NCBI GenBank assembly: GCA_001051155.2
Contig: JYIP02000005.1
Location: forward strand, 4,216,001-4,280,000
DNA: 64,000 nt
Source of the DNA: Chrysoporthe austroafricana
Lineage: Eukaryota > Ascomycota > Sordariomycetes > Diaporthales > Cryphonectriaceae
Direction of reading: 5' to 3'
In this document: positions 12,101 through 23,800 of the stretch, one piece after another
Layout of the letters: every line of letters starts with the position of its first letter
Position numbering within the stretch: position 1 is the first letter of the stretch
Notes under the pieces: model-generated
What the model saw: the letters and a program-made list of their open reading frames with translations, nothing else
Told to the model about the DNA's origin: nothing
The model's database searches: none
Translations under genes and position numbers: made by a program

Positions 12101-13404
12101 TTTTCTTCAACCCAACCCAACCTGACCCCGGTTCAGCCTATCCGGCCTATCCCACACCCAACGCCCACTCTCGGTTCCGCGGTTGTCTTCCCAGGAGCTA
12201 CAAATCCCAGCTGCCCCTCCACCGACTCTTCCCCCTCGTCAACGTCCGAGGAAAATCATCATTCACACAATCATCGTTCATCTCAGTCGTATTGAAAGGT
12301 AGCGACAACAGCGCCACCCTCGTCGTCATCATCACGACGACTGAGTTGCTTGTTTTATTCTTTTACCGACCGGAAGGCTGTCCATCTAGACATTGTTTTC
12401 ACTATCACGGCCGCGGCAGAACTATCACCAGCAAGCGCTTCGACATTGCCAGTCCTCATTCCGCAGACAGCGATTTGACACCCTTCAAAATCCAAGTCTG
12501 TCTGGAGTCTGATTGCACAACAACAGCACCATCATCTTCTCTGCGCACCTTGATCGGATTTCTTTGCTTCCGGTCGAGACCATTCCACAGCAGCAACAGC
12601 ATTCACAGCGATCATCCCCGAGAGGCAGTACGACCCCCAGACGCCACTACCGTCGGGACCTTTACGATCAGTTCATCCCACGGAGAGAAAGCAGAGCGGA
12701 TCTGGTGAGCACTCTCCACCTTGCCCTCCGATCCTCCCCTCACCCTCTCTGCGGTTACGGTTGAGCCAGTCTTCTCTGGTCACGTCCTCTCCGCGGTGCT
12801 CTCGCAACAGTCCCTTTCATTTAGGGCATTTGCATAAGAGTCCTGCCTTGCAGGCTTAGCACCACTCCGCTCCACTCCTCTCTAGTGCATTTACTTTTTT
12901 CTTCCCTCTCCCCTTCACCTTTCTACACCTGTTCAGGCGAGAGTCTATTCGCTTCCTCACGACGTCCGTCCCGCCCGCCTGGTCTCGGTCTGCCTTCATC
13001 TTGTTCCCAGCTTGCTCTTCACTCAAATACCTCCCCATATCTTCGGACACTTGAGAATTTCATACCCCTTAATTACACCTCACCTGGTGTATGGGATTCA
13101 AGCTTGCCCCAAGCGCCTTTTCGCAACCTAGCGGACCGGCCAGCTTGGAGAGAGCGAGCGGCCAAAATACGCGAGTTTCTGCACCTTCATGTGTCTAAAA
13201 ATAAAAAGGACGCTGTCCGCCTCTTTCTGTGCTTCACCGCCCTACCTACCATTGGCATCCCACTTTCCCTTCAAGACTAACACGCTTCCGCCGTCACAGA
13301 CAATCTGCCTTGTTTTCCGATTCGCATTGGTAGTACCACACCAGGTTTGAACTGGCCATCGCGTCCAGTTCCCCCTGTCTGATCATAAACTTTCAGAGGC
13401 CGTC
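12101..13404 (+). promoter_or_regulatory. Long pyrimidine-rich leader/promoter of the bZIP gene
   Basis: The 1.3 kb before the bZIP start is rich in C and T on the plus strand, as in transcribed leaders of fungal regulatory genes. Candidate donor-like sites are present (for example GTGAGC at 12706), so a spliced 5' UTR is possible. No TATA box or transcription start can be assigned from sequence alone. Confidence 0.4.
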
Positions 13405-15342
13405 ATGGTCTCTACTCTTCAAATGCAAAACTACTACCGCCAATCCGGGTTGACGGTGGACACGACACATGCCCAGCAGAAGTATTTTGATGAGGACGAG
13501 TGCGTATTAGACGACCACGTCCTGGATCACAACTCGTTGGACTCGGGCCTAGAGATGTCACCCACTCTTGTCGACAGCAGAAGAGAATCATTCGCGGTCT
13601 CATCTTCCATCTTCTCACCCAAGACCGAGACCTGGACTGCCGTCGACATGGAGTCGATCCCATCCAACAACCCCTTCATGGAGCCTCAGCATTCTCAACC
13701 GCAGCCGCAACATCATAGCAACAACCCATTTCTCCGCTTGGACCAGCAGCCGCAGCCCCAGCCCCAGCCCTTCATCTCTCAGTCCACCAATCCTTGGTCC
13801 ATGAACAGCTCTGGTTCCTGCACGCCTATGGCCCAGTACGACGGCCTCCCGTCCGAGTTTGACGCCAACGGAGCCCCTCTCTTCCAGCGTCCACAGATGC
13901 ACGGGCAGACCCCCTTTAGCAACCCAACCAACCACGTCCCCTTGTTTCCTCCCGTCAATGGCCATCCCATGCAGCAGTCAGCCTCAAAGGACGGCTGGAT
14001 GTCAAGCCTCAAGGATGCCAAACATAACAGTCCCACGATCAGGTCGCACAACGACTTGAGAAGAGGTGATGGTATCCGGAAGAAGAATGCTCGCTTCGAC
14101 ATACCAGCCGAGCGAACCCTCAACAACATTGACACTCTGATCGCCCAATCCAATGATGAGACCGAGATCAAGGAACTGAAGCAGCAGAAACGTTTGCTAC
14201 GTAACCGACAGGCCGCGTAAGTATTGTAATTTCCACTGTGCTCGTTCTTTCCAGCTGACGTATTCTGTAGTCTCGACTCCAGGCAGAGAAAGAAGATGCA
14301 TACTGAGCGCCTCGAGGAGGAGAAGAAGCAATTCACAGGCATGATAGGTGATATGGAGCAAGAAATCGAGCAGCTACGCACCCAGCTTGATCAGATGTTT
14401 CGAGAGAAGCAGCAGGACCTTCAAATTATCGACCAGCTCAAGTTCGAGAAGGAAGAGATGGTTCGCACCCACACCATCGAAACCGGCGAGCTGCGCAAGA
14501 AGGTCAGTGTTCTCACGAGCCACGTGCAGAGCCTGGAAGGTGCTGCGATGTCTCAGGCTGGCAGCATGCCCGGTCAGGCATATGCCAGCGGAGGCCAATT
14601 TGGCGAGATGGATGGCATTACCATGGATGGTCCTTGGGACAGCATGGGCCTCTTCGGTGCCGAGTTCCCCATGGAGCAGTCCGAGGCCAAGCAGGAGATG
14701 CAGCTCGTTGCTGCCAAGAAGCACGAGGTCGCTCTTCCCACGGATGCCGAAAAGACATCTGCGCAAGGCGGACTTCTCTTCATGCTTTTCTTGGTTGGTG
14801 CCTTCGTACTCTCCAGCAGGCAGCCCAGCATTCCCCGAGTCTCTGAAGATGTTCGCGTTGCTTCGGCGACTCTACTCGAAAACGTTCTCAAGGACGCTGG
14901 AGTCTCCCAGCCTGCTCCCGCTAGCCTGGACACGATGGGTTCTCAACCAACCGGTACTACCTGGACAGCAGCTCCTACCACATCCATGCCTGTTCTCGGA
15001 GGTGGCCTTGATGGTGTGGCTCCATCCATGCTCGGTGAATTATCGGACAGTCTCACTCAGCCGACGCAGGAGCAGCAGAATGAGCAGCTTTTCGGTCTTA
15101 CAGCAGCGCAGTACGATGGTGTGCAGTCACAGGATTTCCTGCAGAATGCGCCTGCAGAGAAGCCTACCAGCCAAGGCAGGCGAAACCTTGCTGAGGCTCT
15201 TGCATCCATGAGGTCCAACAGCAAGGCTGAGGTCTATACGCGATCACTCCTATGGGACCAGATTCCCAGCGACGTTGTCCGGAGTTTTGCGAAAATGGTG
15301 ACCGAGTCTAATACTCGGGACGGCGGCAATGCCGCGCCATGA
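13405..15342 (+). CDS. bZIP transcription factor with a C-terminal hydrophobic segment (ATF6-like layout)
   Basis: Exons 13405-14216 and 14271-15342 are separated by a 54-bp GT-AG intron with a GCTGAC branch site, and encode about 627 residues. The N-terminal 240 residues are Gln/Pro-rich with repeated NPF and QPQP motifs. The basic region (KRLLRNRQAA then LDSRQRKK) has the bZIP signature N-x7-R and is split by the intron. It is followed by a long leucine/coiled-coil stretch (EEEKKQFTGMIGDMEQEIEQ) that runs to about residue 355. At about residues 450-466 lies GGLLFMLFLVGAFVLSS, a hydrophobic run that could be a membrane anchor, with a Ser/Thr/Gln-rich tail behind it. The basic region resembles ATF6 and plant membrane-tethered bZIPs more than AP-1 types. 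Target genes and a gene name cannot be given. Confidence 0.88.
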
Positions 15343-18300
15343 ATGACGAATTTACGACATATCATTGCATCAGAGCACCGCCAAATCAGTTCGATTGTTT
15401 GAAAAGATCTCCGCTACATCAGCTTATTTTCAGCATCTCCTAAGCACTGCAACGTGTGGTACATATACAATTCTTCGACGCGCTCCCGCGCAGCGATTAC
15501 ATACTGTGCTCACGCACACCCGAAGATTGTCACAGTCCTGTTTTCACCTGAGATTTTGGATTATCTTTCCGTATTTTCGAGAGCGAGTTTGACCTTTTCG
15601 TTTCGCTTTTGCAATTATTTTGTGGTTCAATTGATTTCCACTTCAGCAGTCCAGCGAGCGTCTGATTTCTAGCGATATTTTGTTGCGAAATCTCTTGTCT
15701 ACTTGTGCTTCCCTAGTCATAGTGTTTCATACAGCGGAATTGGGATATGGGAGAGGGTCGGGGCCAGGGATTCTCACATCTTTGGAATGGCAGTGCGCCG
15801 ACATTCCTGTTGCAATGGGGCTGGTTTGGTTTCGGGAATTCGTCACGGCATCGACAGGACAGATCTCCGAAGCTCTCGGATCGACGTCCAGAGATTGATA
15901 TTTGGCATATTCGGGTTCAACTCATCAGAGTCCTGTCTAGAGGACTCGTCAACAGCCTGTCTCTCCATTGGAGAATGGAGGACGGAGCAGAAAGTACGAC
16001 ACTTCTCTTTTGTTCTTTCTATGGGTTCTTTGAGCAGCAGAGCAAGGGGACGGGGCGAACACCATCGATTTACAGGGTCCACTCGAACGTCTCACGACAG
16101 ACCACACACTCGTTCGAATTACAGCTCTCTTATGTACAAGGATTTCCAATATCGAACATTTTCAAGATGAGAACCGGGTGTGGGTGAGATTGGTGACCGA
16201 ATAGGATGAGACATAATGAATCTGTTCTGGACTCATGACCTCAAGCCTGCGAACAATACAAGGGGTGATTGTGGATGCCATTAATGCGCATGGAGGAAAG
16301 CTTCGAGCCCACAACTATAGACGTTGTTGGGTGCTGGTTTAGAGTTGGAATTGCACTCTGGGATGAATGCATTTCCGATGATGAACCTCTATAGCGTGAT
16401 AACAGAGCTAATATGATTCATGTAACCTCGATAACTACTTTACTTGCCAGTGTAGCCGACTCGTAATACCCTCAAGAAACGGGTAGGCGAAGCAATGTTG
16501 GACGCTTGCCTACCTCTTCCAAAAAGAATGTGGAGGGTGGTGTGGTGGCTTTTTTTTTTTTCTTTTTCTCCTCCCTTTCTTCTTTTGTTGTTTTTGAGAC
16601 GCCTCGGAAATAGAGGGCGAAGGAGCACGCGATTGGATCTGACATGCCCCGATCGTTGCCCACGTCTTCCATCATCAGCCCGAACAAACTGTCTAAGACA
16701 TGCACGAACCAGAAATGACATATTGACATAGTCCGCTAACAAACCCAGGATATGGTTGGGTACCACCGAGAAGCACAAGAAATTTGTGGTGGCTGTGGTA
16801 GTGGGTTGGGTGTTCCGCGTTCCTGGCACTTCAACCACTGAGTTGTACCACTTATCTGTCATAGGATCAGAAAGATAAAGGGGAAGTTGTGGCTGTACCC
16901 GATCCCATCCACGATGCAGTGGAAGGGGGGGTTCATGTTACATCCACTGGATCGGGAGGGCGGCGCGGGCCTACGATACGTCGGACAGTTGAGGTATCAT
17001 TGTTGTCGTGTGGACGTTGAGAGGTCCGCTGGGGTCCAGATGACCTTGACATATGCTCAAGCTAACGTATCTCTTTGTTAGGACCGCCCGCAGATTGCCC
17101 TGACGGCGCATTGGGCATCCAAAACCTGTCAGATGAGGAAAGTTTGGTGAAGTGATCGACAGCAATACCAATCAGGAGATCCTTTGACGCTTGTATATGA
17201 GTATCTTCTGATAAACGATGTGCACGGCATTTACCCTTCAAGCCTAAGTAACGAGACCCTTCAGAGTGCAGGTTGCGTGCATCGCCCCTTCTAGAGAGCA
17301 CTTGGTCACCACAACACCTATGCTTCTACACAGTAGTAGTGCCACATTGATGTCCTTCCGCTTCCAGATCTATATAATGTGATACAAGGTTTGGCAGTAA
17401 ATACAGGTTATTCGAGCGAGCACCCCGTTAAAATATAGTCTCGCCCCGGCCAGCGCGTCTTCACTGTGGTCCGAGAACTCCGGGGTGGGGGGAGAAGAAG
17501 CAAATATACGACAGAACATCGACAAGGCCAACAGGTGGAGAGAGGGATTAAGGGAGCAGCAACTCTTGCCATGGCTGGCTGAAGGGTGGACTTTCGCATT
17601 ACATCGCCCCCGACCCTTCAGCGCGAACATACTTCAAAACGTAGAAAGGTAGAGTTTCGTGCGTATGTAGTACCTTCGCGGATGGACGGTCCTCGAGCCA
17701 AGATCACACGATAGGCCTAGATTCCTTGAAATCGTCGTATTTTATCAGATGAGCGACGAACGAGCGTGCAATGTCACAATTCGACTAGGTGGTTAAGGAG
17801 GGAGGACGTGAATCAAAGAACGCCAGAGATCATGGTGAACTAACTGTATCACGGAGCAAGCGCCGCCACACAACTGCCAATACTATCGCTGGTTACACCT
17901 CGACGGGGTTCTCAAGCTTCTCGCTACACTGACCATGCATATCGAATCCGGTGGCAATGCCCACTCACAAGAGAAGGCGGCACGTTGCGGCCACTGAGCA
18001 CTACAGGTGGCGCTCGGAGGAGCTAATTGACGGCCATATCAACTGGCGAAAGCATGCTTTCGATGAGACCCTACGTGCAAGCATGCTATTACGAACAGTA
18101 GTGAAAGCCGGGTCAAGGGTAGCAGTCTGTGTATGGGCCCCAACATCAACAACAAACTTCTTGGGCTTCATCAGCTTGCCGTCCTAGTCACGCGCATCTA
18201 GGAATGCCACAGTTGGATGCAGGCGAGGAGGGTAAGGCACTGGCTCGTGAGCGATGAAGCCCGCCAACTAGGAAGTACCCGAGGTGCAACTGGACATACT

Positions 18301-18986
18301 TGTATAACGATATTTTGTAACGATTTCCTGTATCTCAGGGCGGCCACAGCCCCCCAGCGCACTACCTCCAGAAGGCACCATGTGTAACGATGCGTTTGTT
18401 GCGACCACCGCAGGCCACCGAAAACGAGCGGTTTACGATTGTGACACCATAGTATCGCTACCATCCTTCTGTTCCACGTTCATTTCGCCTGCGTTCCGAG
18501 AATGAGTAAGACAGGTCCCCTCCTTCCCCACGATCCTGGTACAGGAGGTGCGTTACTCTGCATCATGCCAGTATACGCGAACATCGGCACAGGTCTGCAG
18601 GATGGACGGGCCCATCCAAGTCGAAGCCGCTTCCATCGTACAACAGGAGGAACAACTTCTTGGCTGACCTAGTGACGGTGCGAGACCGAGCGAGGCATCG
18701 GGGTACCAGAACACGCAGTCGATGCAAGGCTCAACATGGCAACGAGGCTGGCGTAGAAGGCGCAGGCCCCAGAAATGCCAGGAACAGCCGAGACACATAT
18801 CTCTCCTCTCGACGTATGCACTCACGCCTTAGCCGTTCTCTTGCAGACCTTGGGTATACAAGCGGCAAGTAACACATTTCAGAAGTTCTGCTCAGCTTCG
18901 GATCACAGGAGCCTTTGGCGAACGGAAGTACTTGGGAGGCGCGAGTAGGAGGGAAGGTCGGCAAATGCGGGGAGCATGGCTCCCAC
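15343..18986. other. Gene-poor region with convergent 3' ends
   Basis: Lies between the bZIP stop (+) and the Sel1-repeat gene stop (-). The first few hundred bases are T-rich and probably 3' UTR. A T-rich homopolymer stretch lies at 16550-16600. Several frames of 60-155 codons exist but none resembles a known family, and none shows matching splice phases. Confidence 0.5.
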
Positions 18987-21477
18987 CTATTTTTTACCGT
19001 ACTTGCCATTCTCCGGATCGTACTTTTCCTTCCAGATCCTGCATCACCGTGTCAGTGTTAAATTGACGCTCACCAAGAGAACCAGATCCGATTCCCCGAC
19101 AATGAGATCGGCTTCATTTGCACTACGCGTACCCTGGTAGACGACGCACCGGCAGCGGCAGCAGTTTCTCACCCTGGATAACGAGTTGGGAGGAATAGAG
19201 TGAAAGCATAAGAAAAAGGCGGCGTCAATTGCACCTCCAAGGCTGTGATGCCTGCGTGGTACAAGGGCTAGTGACACCAAAATGAGGCGACACAGCCCGG
19301 AATGTTGAGAGTCGCATGCAGCGTAGACTGGAGAGCAGCGAGGCAACTGCTGGCACATCATTGCCCGTACAAGGCAACGCACTGGGGCAAACGGCAACCG
19401 AGAGGATGGTGGATAGTAGCCAGAGCACTTGCCACGGACACGGCCACACTCATCTCGATTAGGCGCAGAGCTACGCATCTGCCCCTGCGACAGCCCTTCT
19501 CGGGCATTAGGCAACACAACGGTGGCAGTAGAACCACCCGGGAACGAAGATGAGAAGACACCCCAGCACTTACCAAGAATTGCCCAATGTTTTGTTTCCG
19601 TTCTTTTCGGCCAACCGGTAGTACTTAGCCGCGGCATACTAGGCAAGCACCATGTCAGCCTCATGAATAGCCTGTCGACGCTTCTGCAGGTGCGAATGTG
19701 TGGGGATTATTGCACTGAGCGCTGAAAATCGTTCCTTCATTGATGCCCAATGTCGAGACCAGGCAAGATCTCGATCGTGTGGGCGAAGTTGACCACCCCT
19801 CCTTAGATACGAGGTCCGCGGCCATGACAGAACGAACGCTTCTGTCTCTTCCCGCCGGGTCTGATCCATGATGGTATCGGAAGCATATGAGAGGAGTTCT
19901 CCTCACCTTGTCTTTCTTGCAGCCAAAACCCTCTAGATAGCACCAGGCGACCTCGTTCATCGCGTCTTGCGTGTGGGGAACGATCAGCTTCAAGCCGCCA
20001 ACAGGCTCGGCATTGTAGGTTGTGATATCTAGCGAAAGGGTGTACTCACCGGTATCTCCCAAATTCGCAGCTGTTTCGTAGTACTTCCAGCAGAAACGTC
20101 GTTAGCCACGGCTCCAGGAGCCCCCCGAACTCTCGCCTCTCCACCTCCATCTTTACGACGCAAACCTAATCATACACCTGTAAAAGTTACGACTTACTTG
20201 CTTGGCAGCGAGCGGGTCCCTTTCAATACCCCAACCGTGGCGGAAGCAGTTGGCTAACTCGAAGATGGCGAGAACCAACTCTCCTTTCGCTGCACCTCCC
20301 TTTTTCAAGCCTGCTTGCAAGGCCAGGCTCTCGACATCAGCTGCGTTCTTCGCTGCCGCCGAAAGGAAGAAGATGGCTCTTTCAGGCTCGGGCTCACAGC
20401 CCCAACCATGCCTGGATCAGACTGCTATCAGCATTTGTGTTTCATCCGAGTGAGCCACCGGTGATCCATCAACACCAAGAGCCATGCATGACAAGTAGAC
20501 TTTGCGTGGCAACGCTGTCGTTGTCTCTGTACTGCTAATAGAGACGCGGACGAATCACTGGGTTGAGGCCTGATGCCCGCATTCTTATTCTCGGGGATAG
20601 AACCAAGTGAAAGCCTGCCTTGAGGCAAAAACTATACATGGCAACGAGCACACCGACGATCAGCTTGCTCTCTAGGCAATACCCTTGTTACTTACCTCAA
20701 AGCAAGGCCATAAAGGACCTGACTCAGCGGATTATTGGCCCCGTTAGGATCCGCCAGGATACCAAATAGTCTTGTCGACTGCCGCAGGTCACCCTCCTCA
20801 TGCAGGCGTATCGCTTCCTGTATGTTCTTGTCGATGCCCGGCGTGCTCGCGACACCGTTCTGCGGATTTGCCCCACTCCCGTCATCGACAATGCGCAAGT
20901 TTGCAAAGCCATCTTGTTCAGAAGCCGGGTCCAGCGGTGAGGGGGAACGGCTCCGATGCAGCATCTCGTTCTCGTTGGCGGTCCTGGCGAGGAGCGTAGC
21001 ACGCTTCTCCCACTGCGACTCGGTGCCTTCTCTGTCGGCACACTGGTCGGCCGTGGTTGTGATGATCTCGGGGAGGTCGGCAGGGACGTTCTCGGAGCTC
21101 GCGGGGGACCTCGACAGGTGCAGGCGTTGTGAGAGGCGCCGACCGGCCGAGGGCCTATCCGGCGTGTTGCTGCTGTTCCTACTCGACACCGAGGAGCCCC
21201 GGGATGGGCGGCTAGGGCGGAGCACGTCGGACAGGCGCCGGGAACGAGAGCCACTCGAGGAGGCGTGAGCATCACTTGCGCTGAGGTAGTCAACTCCTTC
21301 TTGACTCTCATACATGCTGGCTGGGGAGCTCGGCGGGTGTATGACCTCCTGGGTGTGCGTGTCAGAGCGCAGGAAGGTGAACTCGGGCGCTTGTAGTTTG
21401 TTCACGGCATCTTCCCTGCGGTTGTCATCACTGTCTTCTATCCTGTCCTTCTTCTTGAGAACGTCTCGTAATCCCAT
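18987..21477 (-). CDS. Sel1-repeat protein, Nif1/Dsf2-like (putative cell-cycle regulator)
   Basis: Six minus-strand exons join in phase: 20696-21477, 20198-20411, 20050-20083, 19907-19965, 19574-19638 and 18987-19038, giving 401 residues. The start MGLRDVLKKKD was chosen because related fungal proteins begin this way; the frame itself opens further upstream. The conserved N-terminal box APEFTFLRSDTHTQEVIHPP is followed by a Ser/Arg-rich disordered part. Three Sel1-like (TPR-type) repeats lie at about residues 252-380, with the signature phrases HGWGCEPEPERA, RHGWGIERDPLAAKQYYE and YLEGFGCKKDKYAAAKYYR. The protein ends WIWKEKYDPENGKYGKK. The closest described relatives are S. pombe Nif1 (Wee1-pathway/Nim1 interactor) and yeast Dsf2; function here is inferred. 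The introns are unusually long for a fungus, the last one 535 bp. Confidence 0.85.
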
Positions 21478-22552
21478 GTTGGCCACCGTGATACGGGTCT
21501 GTCGCCTTGCCGTTCGAGCAAATAGACCACAGCACAATATGCAGTCGCGCTGGACGGGGTGGTTATATAGTGTATAGCGCGAGGCGTTCGATAGGTAAAT
21601 GAAGATAGGCTCTTGCGGATTCGAGAGACCAGGTGCGGTCAAGGTCGCTCGTTGACGTGGACGAAAATGTCGAAGGGCCTTTCGGACCCAGTGAATGCGA
21701 GCTCCGGTCGATACTGGTCCAAGCAGTAAGTAGTACTGGATAAATGAAAAGACAAGAGTAACAATCACCACTCCACCACCTGCAATACTTAAATTCGAAG
21801 ACAAGGCAAGACCGGACCTTTGAGCACGCTCTCTTGCTCCTGCTGTGAACTAAGTCGGTTGTTCGCTATCCAGGAAAATCATAACCTTGTGTCCCGTCAC
21901 CTGACGACAAGAGGGGCCGGCCGCGGTGCGGTTGGCGGTCGTCTCGCAGCTGAGAATCAAGTTTAGCCGCCAAGGGAGGCGGCTGTGTGCATGACTATTG
22001 ACCTTGACTTTGTTCCCTCTCCGGTTGACGGCTGATGACACCCTCTGCCTAGTATTGTTATTTGGCAACATTGCCAAAAGTCGGCGCCAAATCACAGGTC
22101 TGGGCCAAATGGAGGGGTGAGTTGTTGGTGGAGAGCAAATGCACCATGTCTGCCAAGACGGCGTTCCGAAGAAAAGGGGGGCCGGCGCATCCTCAGTGCA
22201 CCCAGCACCGACTCTAAGGATCCATGCCATACTACATAGTTATGATCTGATCAAAGCCCAACTCGATTGGCATAGGCTTCCTTGTCTGCATGACAGGAGC
22301 ACCAGGCCAGGCGAAAGTTAGAGTGGCTGCTCACTCTGTGCTTTACCTACGAGTGGTGGTGAATTACCCCCAAGGTGAGCTGGCGCCACTGCACTCTCCT
22401 AACGCCTCGAAAACTTGAGCACGGCGCATAGGCCGACGGGGGAACTGGGCAACAAATGGATTTGATCCTCGTTGAGTTGCAATCTTGTAAGAATTGCAAA
22501 TGAACACGACGACAGAACCCTGCTAAACAATGTGGAGCTCCCAATGACCGCG
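21478..22552. other. Intergenic region, Sel1-gene promoter and questin-oxidase 3' flank
   Basis: Both flanking genes are on the minus strand. The open frame of the Sel1 gene extends upstream to 21804 but has no conserved content there. No further gene, RNA or repeat could be supported. Confidence 0.5.
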
Positions 22553-23800
22553 TTACGAGAACGTCCACCCTTCAAAGTCATCCACGAACCTGACGGCGGA
22601 GGCGAGATAGCGCTCGTGGACATCCCCCCATGTGCTAGCAGCCTCCCGCATGGCCCTGACTGCCTTCACAAAGTGTGCATCCGTAGCCCATCGCGAGTTC
22701 AAGGCCATATCCTCAACATATGTCCATGTCTTAGCCGCTGATCCCTCCGGCCACGGGACATAATCCGGGTCGATCTTGGGCCTGAGCTCAGCGATGTAGA
22801 CGGACAGAGTGAAAAGCCACCACTGGCGCACCAGCGAGATATGGAATGCTGTTGGAATGAAGGGCAGCAGGATGCGCACGGCATGGCTTGTGGTGAGCAA
22901 GTGGACAAGCAGGAAACTGTATGAGTGTGTCCCTGGAGGGACACTGGCGACGAGCAGGGCTGCTGCAGCCTCCTGACTTTCCCGGAAACGCCTGGCAGGG
23001 TCCTGGCCGACACACCAGGCGTTCCAGTACTCCAAGACCAGATCCTCATGCTCTTCAAAGAGGACCTCGATATTGCCAGAGCCTCTGCGTCCGACAAACA
23101 GACCATCAAACCTGCCATCGCTCTGGAGCCTGTCGAGGATATCCAACGGCGAGGTGGAGGAGAAGGCTCCCTTGGGCGGCGGGCGCGAGTACTTGGGGTT
23201 GTCAAGGTACTTGTGCATGAAATTGTACTGTGTGGCGGCCATGGCCAGGGCTTCGATGGCGACCTCTTTACTGTCCATCTCGTAGGCGTAGCCCAGATGT
23301 ATCAAGGGGTGGCCCAGGCCGGCAACGACGTTGTTGATGAGGGGTGCACCACCATCGGGAGGAGCAAACATGAAGTCCTGGACAATTTTTCTCCACTCGT
23401 AGTTTGCCTTTCTGGTGGCCAACTGATCCTCGAAGAAATCGACGTAGGCCCTCTGGTAGGCCCTCTGGCCCAGGAAGTCTCTCCAGTCATCGTCGGTGAT
23501 CTCCTCGGGGCTGTCGGGCCATGGCTCGAGCTCCTTGGACTCGTAGTCGTAGATAGCGTGGAGCTGAGGAATGGAGGCGCCGAGGATGTAAGCAGAGCCC
23601 AGGATATGGGGCAGGTGGTTGTGGTAATGTGACGAGTGGTAGAGGATGGAGTAGTTGACATGGTTGGCGCGGAGGAGGTGCTTGAGGGTTCGAGGGCGCT
23701 TGTCTAGGTTGGATTCGATGGCGTGGACTCTCACGGGTTCGAGGGGTATGGCCTGGTGGGAAGGCGACCCGGCCAAACGGCCATAGATGTAAGATAGCAT
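22553..23800 (-). CDS. Questin oxidase-like (DUF4243) family protein
   Basis: A single-exon frame of 415 residues that resembles the questin oxidase-like family. Described members include GedK and the aflatoxin/monodictyphenone proteins AflY (HypA) and MdpL, which carry out NADPH-dependent Baeyer-Villiger-type opening of anthraquinone rings. Characteristic segments are NHVNYSILYHSSHYHNHLPH near residue 45, INNVVAGLGHPLIHLGYAYE near residue 160, PPGTHSYSFLLVHLLTTSHA near residue 288, and WVYVEDMA-like WTYVEDMALNSRWATDAHF near residue 365. The His-rich HxxHxLPH motif is typical. No polyketide synthase or other aromatic-polyketide gene is near, so the native substrate is unknown. An 18-T homopolymer run lies about 50 bp upstream of the start. 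Confidence 0.88.
   Translation of the reverse strand: MLSYIYGRLAGSPSHQAIPLEPVRVHAIESNLDKRPRTLKHLLRANHVNYSILYHSSHYHNHLPHILGSAYILGASIPQLHAIYDYESKELEPWPDSPEEITDDDWRDFLGQRAYQRAYVDFFEDQLATRKANYEWRKIVQDFMFAPPDGGAPLINNVVAGLGHPLIHLGYAYEMDSKEVAIEALAMAATQYNFMHKYLDNPKYSRPPPKGAFSSTSPLDILDRLQSDGRFDGLFVGRRGSGNIEVLFEEHEDLVLEYWNAWCVGQDPARRFRESQEAAAALLVASVPPGTHSYSFLLVHLLTTSHAVRILLPFIPTAFHISLVRQWWLFTLSVYIAELRPKIDPDYVPWPEGSAAKTWTYVEDMALNSRWATDAHFVKAVRAMREAASTWGDVHERYLASAVRFVDDFEGWTFS

Noticed and set aside
12885..13280. 131-codon frame just upstream of the bZIP gene, considered as an upstream ORF
   Set aside because: It opens with GTG and contains no ATG, so it is not a credible upstream ORF; the sequence is leader-like.
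22925..23632. 235-codon plus-strand frame opposite the questin-oxidase-like gene
   Set aside because: It is the antisense shadow of a well-supported gene; the composition mirrors the sense codons.
1..23800. Flavin monooxygenase plus questin-oxidase-like gene as a secondary-metabolite cluster
   Set aside because: The two genes are about 21 kb apart with housekeeping genes between them and no polyketide synthase, transporter or cluster regulator.
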